A stretch of 12,219 bases of DNA from Opitutaceae bacterium (GCA_005786775.1 SYDD01000306.1:1-12219); one strand, 5' to 3'. Shown: positions 1 to 6,543, numbered from the stretch's first letter. Notes: generated by a model from the letters alone, not told the origin. A program made the numbers and translations.

Positions 1-813
1 CCAGCCCGGCAGCCGCACCAGCGCATCTAGGCAATGCCCCGTGTGGACGAACACGTCGCCCTCGGGGTGCCACTGCGGATCCTGCGGCGTGCCGCGGAGG
101 GCGTCGACCTCCGGGAAATGCGCGAGCCAGCCGGTCTCCGCGAGCACGGTCAGGCCGCGCGAGGGCCGCAGCGCCTTGGCGGCCCACTTCTCCCATTCGC
201 CCCAGACGCGCTCCACGGGCAACTCGGCGAAGGCGGGGGCGATGGCGCGACACACGGCCACCGTCTCCGGGGCGAGGGTCAGATCGAAGCGCGCCGCCAA
301 CTGGAAGCCGCGTAGCACCCGCAGCGGATCCTCCGCGAAGGCCGCACTGGTGTGGCGCAGAAGGCGGCGAGCCAGGTCCTCGCGCCCCCCGTGCGGGTCG
401 ATGATCGCGTCGGCGAATGGATCGTAGGCGATCGCGTTCAGGGTGAAGTCCCGCCGCGCCGCGGCCTCCGCGTCCCCCAGCCCGGGCTCCGGCGCCACGG
501 CGAAGCCCCGGTGGCCGGCCCCGGTCTTCGACTCGCGGCGCGGCAGCGAGAAATCGTACTCCGTCCCCGAGGCGGCGCTCCGCACCTTGATCACCCCGAA
601 ACTCCGGCCCACGACATCCGTCGAGCCGAAAGGCGCGAGCGCGCGGTGCAGCGTCTCGAAGTCGACGCCGCGTACCTCCACGTCGAGGTCCTTGGGGGCG
701 AGTCCCAGCAGCCAGTCGCGCACGCCGCCGCCGACGATCCGTGGCCGGCCGACGCGGCGTACCGCCTCGAGCATCGCCCGCAGGTCCGGCGGCAGCGGGA
801 GAGGCGCGTTCAT
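1..813 (-). CDS. CCA-adding enzyme / poly(A) polymerase family nucleotidyltransferase, 3' part missing
   Basis: The reading frame is open for 271 codons from an ATG at 813 to the left edge, so the C-terminal part lies outside the window. The N-terminal head carries the class II nucleotidyltransferase signature GGGVRDWLLG (residues 28-37), followed by the catalytic DLD pair (D42, D44). RRDFTLNAIAYD (120-131) and EDPLRVLR (161-168) are the next family motifs, used for base selection and the neck helix. Near the edge, WHPEGDVFVHT (248-258) looks like the start of the HD-domain region found in many bacterial members. The family adds or repairs the 3' CCA of tRNA, or polyadenylates RNA; sequence alone does not separate the two, though CCA addition is more usual for the HD-containing type. 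Its start overlaps the stop of the upstream DUF423 gene as ATGA, which implies translational coupling. Confidence 0.93.
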   Translation of the reverse strand, partial: MNAPLPLPPDLRAMLEAVRRVGRPRIVGGGVRDWLLGLAPKDLDVEVRGVDFETLHRALAPFGSTDVVGRSFGVIKVRSAASGTEYDFSLPRRESKTGAGHRGFAVAPEPGLGDAEAAARRDFTLNAIAYDPFADAIIDPHGGREDLARRLLRHTSAAFAEDPLRVLRGFQLAARFDLTLAPETVAVCRAIAPAFAELPVERVWGEWEKWAAKALRPSRGLTVLAETGWLAHFPEVDALRGTPQDPQWHPEGDVFVHTGHCLDALVRLPGW

Positions 814-1217
814 TCCGTCCGGCGGCCGCGCAGGGCGGTGAGCGCGAGAAGGAGCCAGCCGGCGAGCAACGCCAGGCCGCCCAGCGGGGTCACGGGCCCC
901 AGCCAGCGCGGGCCACCGAGGGCGAGGAGGTACAGCGAACCCGAGAAGAGGACCGTGCCGGCCGTCCAGCAGCGCGTCACCCACCGGAGGCCGGGGGCGG
1001 GAGCCACGTCCGCGCGCAGCCAAGCGGCGAGGGCGGCGAGTGCGAGGGCGTGGCCGAGGTGGTACTGGGCGGCCGTGGCCCAGACCGCCTCCATCCCCCG
1101 TGTCGCGAGGGTGCCCTTCAGGGCGTGCGCGCCGAGGGCGCCCAAGGCGACGCCGGTCAGCCCGAGCACGCCGGCGGCGCCGAGCGCGCGGCGGGCGGGC
1201 AGGGAAGGGGAGGACAT
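810..1217 (-). CDS. DUF423 (YgdD/UPF0382-like) small inner-membrane protein
   Basis: The 135-residue protein is almost entirely hydrophobic, with four likely membrane helices near residues 11-31, 53-68, 82-100 and 108-129. DUF423 hallmarks are visible: GALGAHAL (26-33), the W46...QYH..H stretch (46-56), FSGSLYLLAL (91-100) and the TPLGG turn (110-114). The family is widespread and has no firmly assigned biochemical role, so I assign none. The ATG at 1217 gives the full N-terminal helix. It is preceded by a C-rich leader without Shine-Dalgarno. The TGA stop (812-810) overlaps the ATG of the CCA-adding enzyme gene, so the two form an operon. It is divergent from rplM across 142 bp. Confidence 0.9.
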   Translation of the reverse strand: MSSPSLPARRALGAAGVLGLTGVALGALGAHALKGTLATRGMEAVWATAAQYHLGHALALAALAAWLRADVAPAPGLRWVTRCWTAGTVLFSGSLYLLALGGPRWLGPVTPLGGLALLAGWLLLALTALRGRRTE

Positions 1218-1316
1218 CGGCGGAGGTTGGGCTGGGGCGCCCCGCGAAACAAGGCCGCAGACGGGGCGCGTGAGGCTCTCCGGCCGGGGCCGCGCGCATT
1301 TCGGCCCAAAACTCGG

Positions 1317-1343
1317 TTGACACCCACGGGGCGGACCTTAGCC
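1317..1343 (+). promoter_or_regulatory. candidate promoter of rplM-rpsI
   Basis: A perfect -35 hexamer TTGACA lies at 1317-1322. About 15-16 bp downstream is the only A/T-containing candidate for a -10, TTAGCC or TAGCCC (1338-1344), which is a weak match. If correct, transcription would begin near 1350 and leave a leader of about ten bases before the ATG at 1360. The -35 is convincing by sequence; the -10 and the start point are inferred. Confidence 0.4.
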
Positions 1344-1359
1344 CTTGACCTCTTTTCGC

Positions 1360-1788
1360 ATGAAAACGTTCCTCGCCAAGAAGGAGGCAGTGCAGCCCAA
1401 GTGGTATCTGATCGATGCCGCGGGGGTGCCGCTCGGACGCCTCGCCGTGAAGGCCGCCAACCTTATCCGCGGCCGCCACAAGCCGAGCTATACCCCCAGC
1501 GTGGACACCGGTGATTTCGTGGTGGTCATCAACGCCGAGAAAGTCGTCCTCACCGGCCGTAAGGAGGAGGCGAACGAGTACATGTTCTTCTCCGGCTTCG
1601 TTGGCGGTGAGAGCTACCGCAAGGTATCGCTGATGCGTGAGCGCCACCCGGAGTTCATCATCGAACACGCCGTCAAGGGCATGCTCCCGAAGAACCGGAT
1701 TGCCGCGACGATGTTGCGCAAGCTGCGCGTTTTCGCCGGCACCGCCCACACCCACGAGGCCAACGCGCCGCAGAAGATCACCGTCTGA
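1360..1788 (+). CDS. rplM: 50S ribosomal protein L13
   Basis: L13 binds 23S rRNA early in assembly of the large subunit. Starting at the ATG at 1360 the protein has 142 residues, the same length as E. coli L13, and begins MKTFLAKKEAVQPKWYLIDA in line with the family. The centre shows YTPSVDTGDFVVVINAEKVVLTG, and the family signature VKGMLPKNRIAATMLRKLRVF precedes the AGTAHTHEANAP tail. An in-frame TTG at 1345 would add five residues. I prefer 1360 because it matches the family N-terminus and the TTG falls next to the probable promoter. rpsI follows after 20 bp, the standard L13-S9 operon. Confidence 0.98.
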   Translation: MKTFLAKKEAVQPKWYLIDAAGVPLGRLAVKAANLIRGRHKPSYTPSVDTGDFVVVINAEKVVLTGRKEEANEYMFFSGFVGGESYRKVSLMRERHPEFIIEHAVKGMLPKNRIAATMLRKLRVFAGTAHTHEANAPQKITV

Positions 1789-1808
1789 ACCCCTTTCCCA
1801 CGACTGAC

Positions 1809-2213
1809 ATGAGCGCTGCCTCTCCCGCCACCGTGTATCTCGGCACCGGCCGCCGTAAGACCTCCACCGCCCGCGTGCGCCTGACCGAGGGTTCCGGCAA
1901 GCTGACCGTCAACGGCCGCACCTTTGACGACTACTTCTCGCACGAGAACTTCGCCAAGCAGGCCTACGCGCCGCTGCTCACGGTGGAGCTCAAAGATAAG
2001 ATCGACGTGTCCGTGAACGTCTCCGGTGGTGGCGTCGCCGGCCAGGCCGGGGCGGTCGCCCACGGCATCGCCCGGGCCCTGCAGAAGCTGAACGCCGAGC
2101 ATCGCCCGAAGCTTAAGAAGGGCGGCCACCTCAAGCGCGATCCGCGCGAGAAGGAGCGGAAGAAGGCGGGTCAGCCGGGCGCCCGCAAGCGCTTCCAGTT
2201 CTCCAAGCGCTGA
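1809..2213 (+). CDS. rpsI: 30S ribosomal protein S9
   Basis: S9 sits in the head of the small subunit, and its extreme C-terminal lysine-arginine reaches the P-site tRNA. The 134-residue product has the N-terminal core TVYLGTGRRKTSTARVRL (8-25), the glycine-rich SGGGVAGQAGAVAHGIARAL segment, and the expected basic tail RKRFQFSKR ending in KR. It lies 20 bp after rplM with no promoter between, so the two are co-transcribed. A strong intrinsic terminator follows 25 bp after the stop. The start is supported by family length; the leader before it is C/T-rich with no Shine-Dalgarno. Confidence 0.98.
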   Translation: MSAASPATVYLGTGRRKTSTARVRLTEGSGKLTVNGRTFDDYFSHENFAKQAYAPLLTVELKDKIDVSVNVSGGGVAGQAGAVAHGIARALQKLNAEHRPKLKKGGHLKRDPREKERKKAGQPGARKRFQFSKR

Positions 2214-2238
2214 GCGCTGCTGGAGGCTCTCACCTTCC

Positions 2239-2272
2239 GCCGCCGTCCCCCTCCGGGACGGCGGCTTTTTTT
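2239..2272 (+). terminator. intrinsic terminator of rplM-rpsI
   Basis: A perfect 11-bp stem, GCCGCCGTCCC (2239-2249) pairing with 2255-2265, closes a 5-base loop and is followed at once by seven T (2266-2272). This is a textbook Rho-independent terminator 25 bp after the rpsI stop. Confidence 0.93.
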
Positions 2273-2338
2273 GCCGCGGCGGGATCCAACGGTGCGACCA
2301 TCACTTTTTTGTTGGCGAAGCGGAATGGCTCGGCCTCT

Positions 2339-2587
2339 ATGCAGGTCAAGATGAAGCTGTTCTCCGCCCGTTTTGCCGCGTTCGTGTTCGCTCTTTCCGC
2401 CGCTGTCGCTCGGGCGCATCCCGGCCACGATGGGCACGAGGGGGGCGATATTACTTGGGACTTCAGCCACCTTGCGTCCCACCCGGTTGCTACTGCGGCT
2501 TGCGCGCTGATGGTCGGCGCCGCGCTCTGGGCCACCCTAGGGTTGCTTCGCTCCTGGCGCGCCGGCCGTGCCGTGGCGCGGAAGTGA
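2339..2587 (+). CDS. small exported membrane protein with HPGH N-terminus, function unknown
   Basis: I do not recognise a named family with certainty. From the ATG at 2351 the product has 78 residues: a clear signal peptide ending AVARA, a predicted mature N-terminus HPGHDGHEGGD with three His in eight residues, then one hydrophobic helix near 45-66 and a basic tail RSWRAGRAVARK. That implies a periplasmic metal-binding-like head anchored in the inner membrane. HupE/UreJ nickel transporters also begin HPGH after their signal peptide, but those are much longer with several helices, so this is at most a fragmentary resemblance. The ATG at 2339 adds four residues and follows a pyrimidine-rich leader like other genes here, so I give that start; 2351 is equally possible. 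It is convergent with the UreE-like gene and shares its terminator region. Confidence 0.7.
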   Translation: MQVKMKLFSARFAAFVFALSAAVARAHPGHDGHEGGDITWDFSHLASHPVATAACALMVGAALWATLGLLRSWRAGRAVARK

Positions 2588-2610
2588 TTCGACCGCCGTC
2601 CCGCCTTGCC

Positions 2611-2639
2611 GCCCCGGTGCTATGCGCCGGGGCTTTTTT
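2611..2639 (+). terminator. intrinsic terminator between convergent genes
   Basis: GCCCCGG (2611-2617) pairs with CCGGGGC (2627-2633), and two further pairs are possible inside the loop. Six T follow (2634-2639). It lies 23 bp after the small exported-protein gene. The stop of the UreE-like gene on the other strand directly abuts it (TAA at 2640-2638). The hairpin could also protect that transcript, but on that strand the T-tract is missing. Confidence 0.85.
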
Positions 2640-3099
2640 ATTTCCCCGGCGTGGTGGTGGGTGGAACCGATGGAGGAGCGCCGCGGCTAAAACGGCCGGG
2701 ACGCAAAACCGCCACCCCGGTCCGGTAGGGCACGCGGATGCGCTCCAGCAACTGGCGCACTGCCGGCTCGTCGGGGGCGAGGAGTCGCGTGGGTTCGGCG
2801 CACAAGGGCAGGTGTTCGTTGCCGAAGGCCCAACCGACGCCGGCGGAAGCCGAGGGCGTCAGATCGAGCGGAATCTCGACGACCGGCTCCTCCTGCTGGC
2901 TTAGGACATAGCGCGCGGCGGTGGTCTCAAAGATGGTGTCCCCCGCGCGCAAGGGATTCGGGGCCGCGCAGCGAAAGACCCGACCATCCGCCGCGATCGC
3001 CTGCCAGGTTGTCGTGGCGAGATCCCGGCGCGAGAGAAGCACCGCGACAATTGAACGACCGGCATCGAACGAAGCCAAGGGGCCCTGAATCGGCTGCAT
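2638..3099 (-). CDS. UreE-like protein (divergent urease accessory/nickel-chaperone fold)
   Basis: The 153-residue protein reads like UreE. An N-terminal domain has RRDLATTTWQAIAADGRVF then PLRAGDTIFE (49-58) and YVLSQQEEPVVEIPL (64-78), matching the pattern of UreE domain 1. The second domain has GWAFGNEHLPLC (89-100), equivalent to the family's YHLGNRHVPLQ, followed by LLAPDEPAVRQLLERI. In canonical UreE this last segment is DHVLedmL and its His binds nickel between subunits; here the position is Glu111. The His-rich C-terminal tail of many UreEs is also absent; the end is Pro/Thr-rich. It may therefore be a UreE-fold protein with altered or lost metal binding. No urease subunits or other accessory genes are in view. 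It is divergent from the TorF gene and convergent with the HPGH protein. The family call rests on motif reading only. Confidence 0.65.
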   Translation of the reverse strand: MQPIQGPLASFDAGRSIVAVLLSRRDLATTTWQAIAADGRVFRCAAPNPLRAGDTIFETTAARYVLSQQEEPVVEIPLDLTPSASAGVGWAFGNEHLPLCAEPTRLLAPDEPAVRQLLERIRVPYRTGVAVLRPGRFSRGAPPSVPPTTTPGK

Positions 3100-3179
3100 T
3101 CAACCAAAGAAACTGGCCGCGGAGGCGACGACAAGGCCGGCGTGGGCGGTAGCCCGTCTGGTCGCGGGAGGCGGAAAGA

Positions 3180-3197
3180 GGAATTTTGAAAAATTCC
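3180..3197. promoter_or_regulatory. 18-bp AT-rich palindrome, possible operator
   Basis: GGAATTTT (3180-3187) and AAAATTCC (3190-3197) are perfect inverted arms around a 2-base centre. It is an A/T island in a GC-rich region, between two divergent genes and 16 bp upstream of the sigma-54 element. It could bind a dimeric regulator or bend DNA. No known operator matches well: E. coli ARG boxes have different spacing. Confidence 0.4.
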
Positions 3198-3213
3198 CGA
3201 TCGCCAAAGAAGG

Positions 3214-3230
3214 TTGGCCCGAAGTTTGCT
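3214..3230 (+). promoter_or_regulatory. sigma-54 (RpoN) promoter of the TorF-like gene
   Basis: TTGGCCCGAAGTTTGCT matches the sigma-54 consensus TTGGCACGnnnnTTGCT at every fixed position except one (C for A). The invariant GG (3216-3217) and GC (3228-3229) are separated by exactly 10 bases. The start point would be near 3241, giving a leader of about 30 bases to the ATG at 3271. Sigma-54 promoters need an enhancer-binding activator, often for nitrogen control. Confidence 0.75.
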
Positions 3231-3270
3231 ACGGGAAGGGGGTCACGTCCTTCCAACACCCTGATCTACC

Positions 3271-4056
3271 ATGAACCATAAGCTCACCCTTGTTCTCCTC
3301 GGCGCCGCCGTTGCCCTGCCCGCGTTCGGCCAGGTCCCGGCCGCCCCGGCGGCCGCCCCGGCGGTCGCGATTACCGCCACTGGCACCTTCGCCACGCAGT
3401 ACATGTTCCGCGGCCAGCGCTTAAACGCCGGCAGCTTCCAGCCGACCATCGAGGCGGCGGCCGGGGATCTTACCCTCGGCTTTTGGGGCAACTTCGTCAT
3501 CGACGATCAAGTTCCGGGCAGCTCCGACCCGGAGATGGACCTCTACGGCTCGTACACGACCAGCCTCGGCAAGGACCTTTCGCTGGCGCCGGGCTTCACG
3601 CTCTACACGTACCCCAAGGCCGATAAGGGCGTGGGCTTCTACAAGACGACCTTCGAGCCGAATCTCGCGCTGAACTATACGGTGGAGGGTATCAAGTTTA
3701 CCCCCAAGGTGTACTACGACGTGACCCTGCGCGGTGCGACCTACGAGGTGACCGCCGCCTACGCGGTGGCGCTCAAAGACCTCGGCACCGAGCTCGGGCT
3801 CACGGCCCAGTTCGGGACTTTCCTGCTCAAGGACGCGGCCAACGGCTTTTCGCCCGCGGTCAAGGGGTGGGGTGATTACTGGCTGCTCGGTGCCTCGCTG
3901 CCGGTGCAGATTAACAAGGAGTCGAAGGTAATTCTCGGGGTAGCCTACACCGAGGGGCGCAATGCCTACTTCAAGGAGGGTAACTCTCCCAAGGTCGTAA
4001 ACCCCCTCGCGGTCGGGCGGTGGGTGGCCTCGGTGGGGTATTCGGTGGCGTTCTAA
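3271..4056 (+). CDS. TorF-family (Gcw_chp/TIGR02001-like) outer-membrane channel protein
   Basis: The 261-residue product begins with a signal peptide (MNHKLTLVLLGAAVALPAFG, cleavage likely after residue 20) and an Ala/Pro-rich linker. It continues with alternating amphipathic strands and ends in YSVAF, a C-terminal Phe typical of Gram-negative outer-membrane barrels. The stretch ATGTFATQYMFRGQRLNAGSFQPTIE (36-61) resembles the start of the barrel in the TorF/Gcw_chp family, as do later segments such as GDLTLGFWGNFVIDDQ. The substrate is unknown. The gene is driven by a sigma-54-type promoter, suggesting nitrogen- or stress-responsive expression, and ends at a strong terminator, so it is a single-gene unit. 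It is divergent from the UreE-like gene. The barrel and export calls are firm; the family name is likely, and a nitrogen role is inference. Confidence 0.8.
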   Translation: MNHKLTLVLLGAAVALPAFGQVPAAPAAAPAVAITATGTFATQYMFRGQRLNAGSFQPTIEAAAGDLTLGFWGNFVIDDQVPGSSDPEMDLYGSYTTSLGKDLSLAPGFTLYTYPKADKGVGFYKTTFEPNLALNYTVEGIKFTPKVYYDVTLRGATYEVTAAYAVALKDLGTELGLTAQFGTFLLKDAANGFSPAVKGWGDYWLLGASLPVQINKESKVILGVAYTEGRNAYFKEGNSPKVVNPLAVGRWVASVGYSVAF

Positions 4057-4075
4057 CGTCGCGCGTCGGTTTTTG

Positions 4076-4110
4076 AGCGGCGCCCCGGCATCCTCGGGGC
4101 GCCGCTTTTT
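4076..4110 (+). terminator. intrinsic terminator of the TorF-like gene
   Basis: A perfect 12-bp stem (4076-4087 with 4095-4106) encloses a 7-base loop and runs into five T (4106-4110). It isolates the porin-like gene from argC. Confidence 0.9.
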
Positions 4111-4180
4111 GCGCGCGGCGGGCGCGACTTCGCTCTGGCCTTAGGCCGGGGGGCAGGCGAGCTTCGGGGATCCCTTCCTC

Positions 4181-5206
4181 ATGAAAGTCGGCATCGTTGG
4201 CGCCTCGGGTTATTCCGGTGAAGTCCTAGTAAAACTCCTGCTGGGGCATCCGCGGGTGGAGCTGGCCGCGGTCACCTCGCGGAGCCAAGCAGGCAAACGG
4301 CTCGCGGCCGTCATCCCCGCGCTGCGCGGGATCGACCGGGGACTGCTTTTCACGGATTCGGACGCGGCCGCTCTCGCGGCCTCCGATCTCGACCTGTTGT
4401 TCCTCGCCCTGCCGCACGGGGCCGCCGCCGCCTACGCGCGGGTCCTAGTCGCCGCCGGCAAGCGCGTCATCGACCTGAGCGCGGACTTCCGGATCGCCGA
4501 TCAGGCGACCTACGAGCGCTACTACGGGCCGCATCCCGCGCCGGAGCTCCTGCCGTCCGCGCGGTTTGTGCTCCCCGAGTTGACGGCGTCCGCTTGGCGC
4601 GCGGAAGCCCGACTCGTCGCCGCGCCCGGCTGTTATCCCACCAGCATCCTCATCCCGCTGGTGCCGCTGCTGCGCGCGGGGGTCATCTCGCGCCAGCACA
4701 TCGTGGTGAATTCCTATAGCGGGGTGAGCGGCGCCGGGAAGAAGGCGGAGGAGATGTACTTATTCGTGGAGCGGGCGGAGAGCATTAAGGCCTACGGGCT
4801 GGTGAAGCACCGCCACCTCGCGGAGGTCGAGGAGCAGCTCGCGCTCCACACTGGTGCGGCGACCGTGATCCAGTTCAACCCGCACCTAGCGCCGATGCGC
4901 CGCGGCATCGCTACCACTATCACCGTGCCCGCCGCTCCCGGGGCGGACCTCGCGGCGCTCCAAACCGCGTGGCAGGCCGCCTACGCCGGGCGACCGTTCG
5001 TTCAGCTGCTCGCCGCCGGGGAGACCCCCGACACGGCGCACGTCGTCGGTACCAACCGCGTCGACCTCGCCGCGGCGCACGACTCCCGCACGGGCAATTT
5101 TATCATCACGGTGGCCGAGGATAACCTGATGAAGGGTGCGAGCGGCCAAGCGGTCCAAATCATGAATCTCTGGTGCGGCTTTCCCGAGACGGCCGGCCTC
5201 GCCTGA
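4181..5206 (+). CDS. argC: N-acetyl-gamma-glutamyl-phosphate reductase
   Basis: ArgC reduces N-acetylglutamyl phosphate to the semialdehyde with NADPH, the third step of arginine synthesis. The 341-residue protein opens with the dinucleotide-binding loop GIVGASGYSGEVLVKLL (4-20). The catalytic cysteine is C151 in AAPGCYPTS (148-155), and the second active-site residue is likely H212 in KHRHLAEVEEQ. SYSGVSGAGKKAEE (178-191) is also characteristic. The start codon puts the nucleotide fold right at the N-terminus, as expected. It is preceded by a pyrimidine-rich leader. The 70-bp gap after the upstream terminator must hold its promoter, which I cannot define. argJ lies 20 bp downstream on the opposite strand. 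Confidence 0.97.
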   Translation: MKVGIVGASGYSGEVLVKLLLGHPRVELAAVTSRSQAGKRLAAVIPALRGIDRGLLFTDSDAAALAASDLDLLFLALPHGAAAAYARVLVAAGKRVIDLSADFRIADQATYERYYGPHPAPELLPSARFVLPELTASAWRAEARLVAAPGCYPTSILIPLVPLLRAGVISRQHIVVNSYSGVSGAGKKAEEMYLFVERAESIKAYGLVKHRHLAEVEEQLALHTGAATVIQFNPHLAPMRRGIATTITVPAAPGADLAALQTAWQAAYAGRPFVQLLAAGETPDTAHVVGTNRVDLAAAHDSRTGNFIITVAEDNLMKGASGQAVQIMNLWCGFPETAGLA

Positions 5207-5226
5207 AGCGGCGAGACCGCGGTGCA

Positions 5227-6543
5227 TCAGGACCGGTAGTCCGCGTTCTCGCTCACGTACTCGTGGGTCAGGTCCCCACCGAGCACGGCGGCCGAGGCCG
5301 CGCCGTTGCCGAGCTCGATTTCAAGTTCCACCGCGCGCTCGTGGGGCGGGAAGTCGATCGGCGCGCTGAATACGCCTTCGGGCCCGGGTTGGCTGGCGTA
5401 GAGCTCTGCCCCGCGGAGGTGGGCCACCAGCGCGGCTTCCTTTTCCGGGTTGAGGCGGAACACGCCGCCGGAAAAAATCTCGATGCCGCCCATGGCGGCC
5501 CGCAGCCGCGAGAGGTCGGTGCCCGGCGCGTGCGCGCCCACGTGCTTGCCGATAGCTTGGATCAGGCGGCCCACGTTCGGGTCGTTGCCTGCGACGGCGC
5601 ACTTGAAGAGCGGGCCGTTGACGACCGCCTTGCCCAGCGCGCGGGCCAACCCCAGGCTAGCGGCCTCACGCACGGTCACTCGGATTACGTGGCGCACGCC
5701 CTCGCCGTTGCGGACGACATCCTCGGCCAGGTCGCGGCACACCTGGTGGAGCGCGCGCTCGAAGGCACCCCAGTCCGCGAACGGCACGCGGCCCGAGGAG
5801 AGCGCGACCACCGTGTCCGAGGTGCTGGTGTCACTGTCGATGCTGATCGCGTTGAAGCTGGCGTCGGCGGCGCGGGCGAGCATCTGGCGGAGCTCGGCGC
5901 GGGGCACCGCGATGTCGGTGAGAATGTAGACCAGCATCGTGGCCAGGTTCGGCTCGATCATCCCGGCGCCCTTGGCGATGCCGACGATGCTGCCGCCGCC
6001 GACGTCCGCGCGGCGCACCTTCGGGTAGAGGTCGGTGGTGACGATGCCCTCGGCGGCCGGCAGGATGGAGCCGGGCGCGAGCGCGCCGACCGCGGCGGGC
6101 AGGGCGCCGATCATCGCCTCCTCGGGCAGGGACCAGCCGATGACGCCGGTGGAGGAGGGAAGGACCTGCCGCGGGGAGAGCCCGAGTTGCGCCGCGGCGG
6201 CGGCGCACACGCGCTCGGCGGTCGCGACGCCGTCGGGCGCGCAGACGTTGGAGATCTTGTTGTTGATGACCACGGCCCCGAGCGTGGGCTCCGCCAGCCG
6301 GGCGCGGCCGATGATCACCGGCGCGCCGGGGAACGCGTTGCGCGTGAAGAGCGCGGCGAAGGCGGGGGTCGGCTGGTCCAGCGCGATCAGCGTCAGGTTC
6401 ATCCGCGCGGGCTTGGGCGCCTCGCGCGGCGTGAAGTCGAAGCTGGAGCGGCCGACGCGGAAACCGGCGGGCAGCGGGGATTGGGCCGCGAGCCACGCGC
6501 GGTGGGCGGCGCGGTCGGCGAAGGTGAGTTGCGTGCTGGGCAC
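5227..6543 (-). CDS. argJ: glutamate/ornithine N-acetyltransferase
   Basis: ArgJ moves the acetyl group from N-acetylornithine to glutamate, making the pathway cyclic; bifunctional members also use acetyl-CoA. The 438-residue precursor has the self-cleavage site KGAGMIEPNLATML (191-204), where Thr202 becomes the N-terminal nucleophile of the beta chain. The oxyanion motif SSTGVIG (130-136), TTDLYPK (169-175) and a C-terminal EYVSENADYR are present. The region that reads NSGnANACTG in most members is INNKISNVCAPDG (93-105) here, a clear variant. The start is GTG at 6543; no better upstream start is seen, and the next Met (48) would cut into the domain. The gene runs against the rest of the cluster, convergent with argC and divergent from argB. 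Mono- or bifunctionality cannot be told; no argA is in view. Confidence 0.95.
   Translation of the reverse strand: MPSTQLTFADRAAHRAWLAAQSPLPAGFRVGRSSFDFTPREAPKPARMNLTLIALDQPTPAFAALFTRNAFPGAPVIIGRARLAEPTLGAVVINNKISNVCAPDGVATAERVCAAAAAQLGLSPRQVLPSSTGVIGWSLPEEAMIGALPAAVGALAPGSILPAAEGIVTTDLYPKVRRADVGGGSIVGIAKGAGMIEPNLATMLVYILTDIAVPRAELRQMLARAADASFNAISIDSDTSTSDTVVALSSGRVPFADWGAFERALHQVCRDLAEDVVRNGEGVRHVIRVTVREAASLGLARALGKAVVNGPLFKCAVAGNDPNVGRLIQAIGKHVGAHAPGTDLSRLRAAMGGIEIFSGGVFRLNPEKEAALVAHLRGAELYASQPGPEGVFSAPIDFPPHERAVELEIELGNGAASAAVLGGDLTHEYVSENADYRS

Noticed and set aside
352..1320. Plus-strand frames over 34-1514
   Set aside because: They lie opposite the CCA-adding enzyme and DUF423 genes, whose motifs are clear on the minus strand.
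1345..1359. TTG at 1345 as the start of rplM
   Set aside because: It would add five residues not seen in the family and overlap the likely promoter; the ATG at 1360 gives the standard 142-residue protein.
3180..3197. Palindrome as an E. coli-type ARG box
   Set aside because: The GAAT and ATTC halves are separated by eight bases instead of four, and it is not next to an arg gene.
2901..3259. Alternative minus-strand frames overlapping the UreE-like gene
   Set aside because: They overlap the frame with coherent UreE-like domain order and have no motifs of their own.
5208..5220. Hairpin GCGG/CCGC between argC and argJ as a bidirectional terminator
   Set aside because: The stem is only four base pairs, with no T-tract on either strand.
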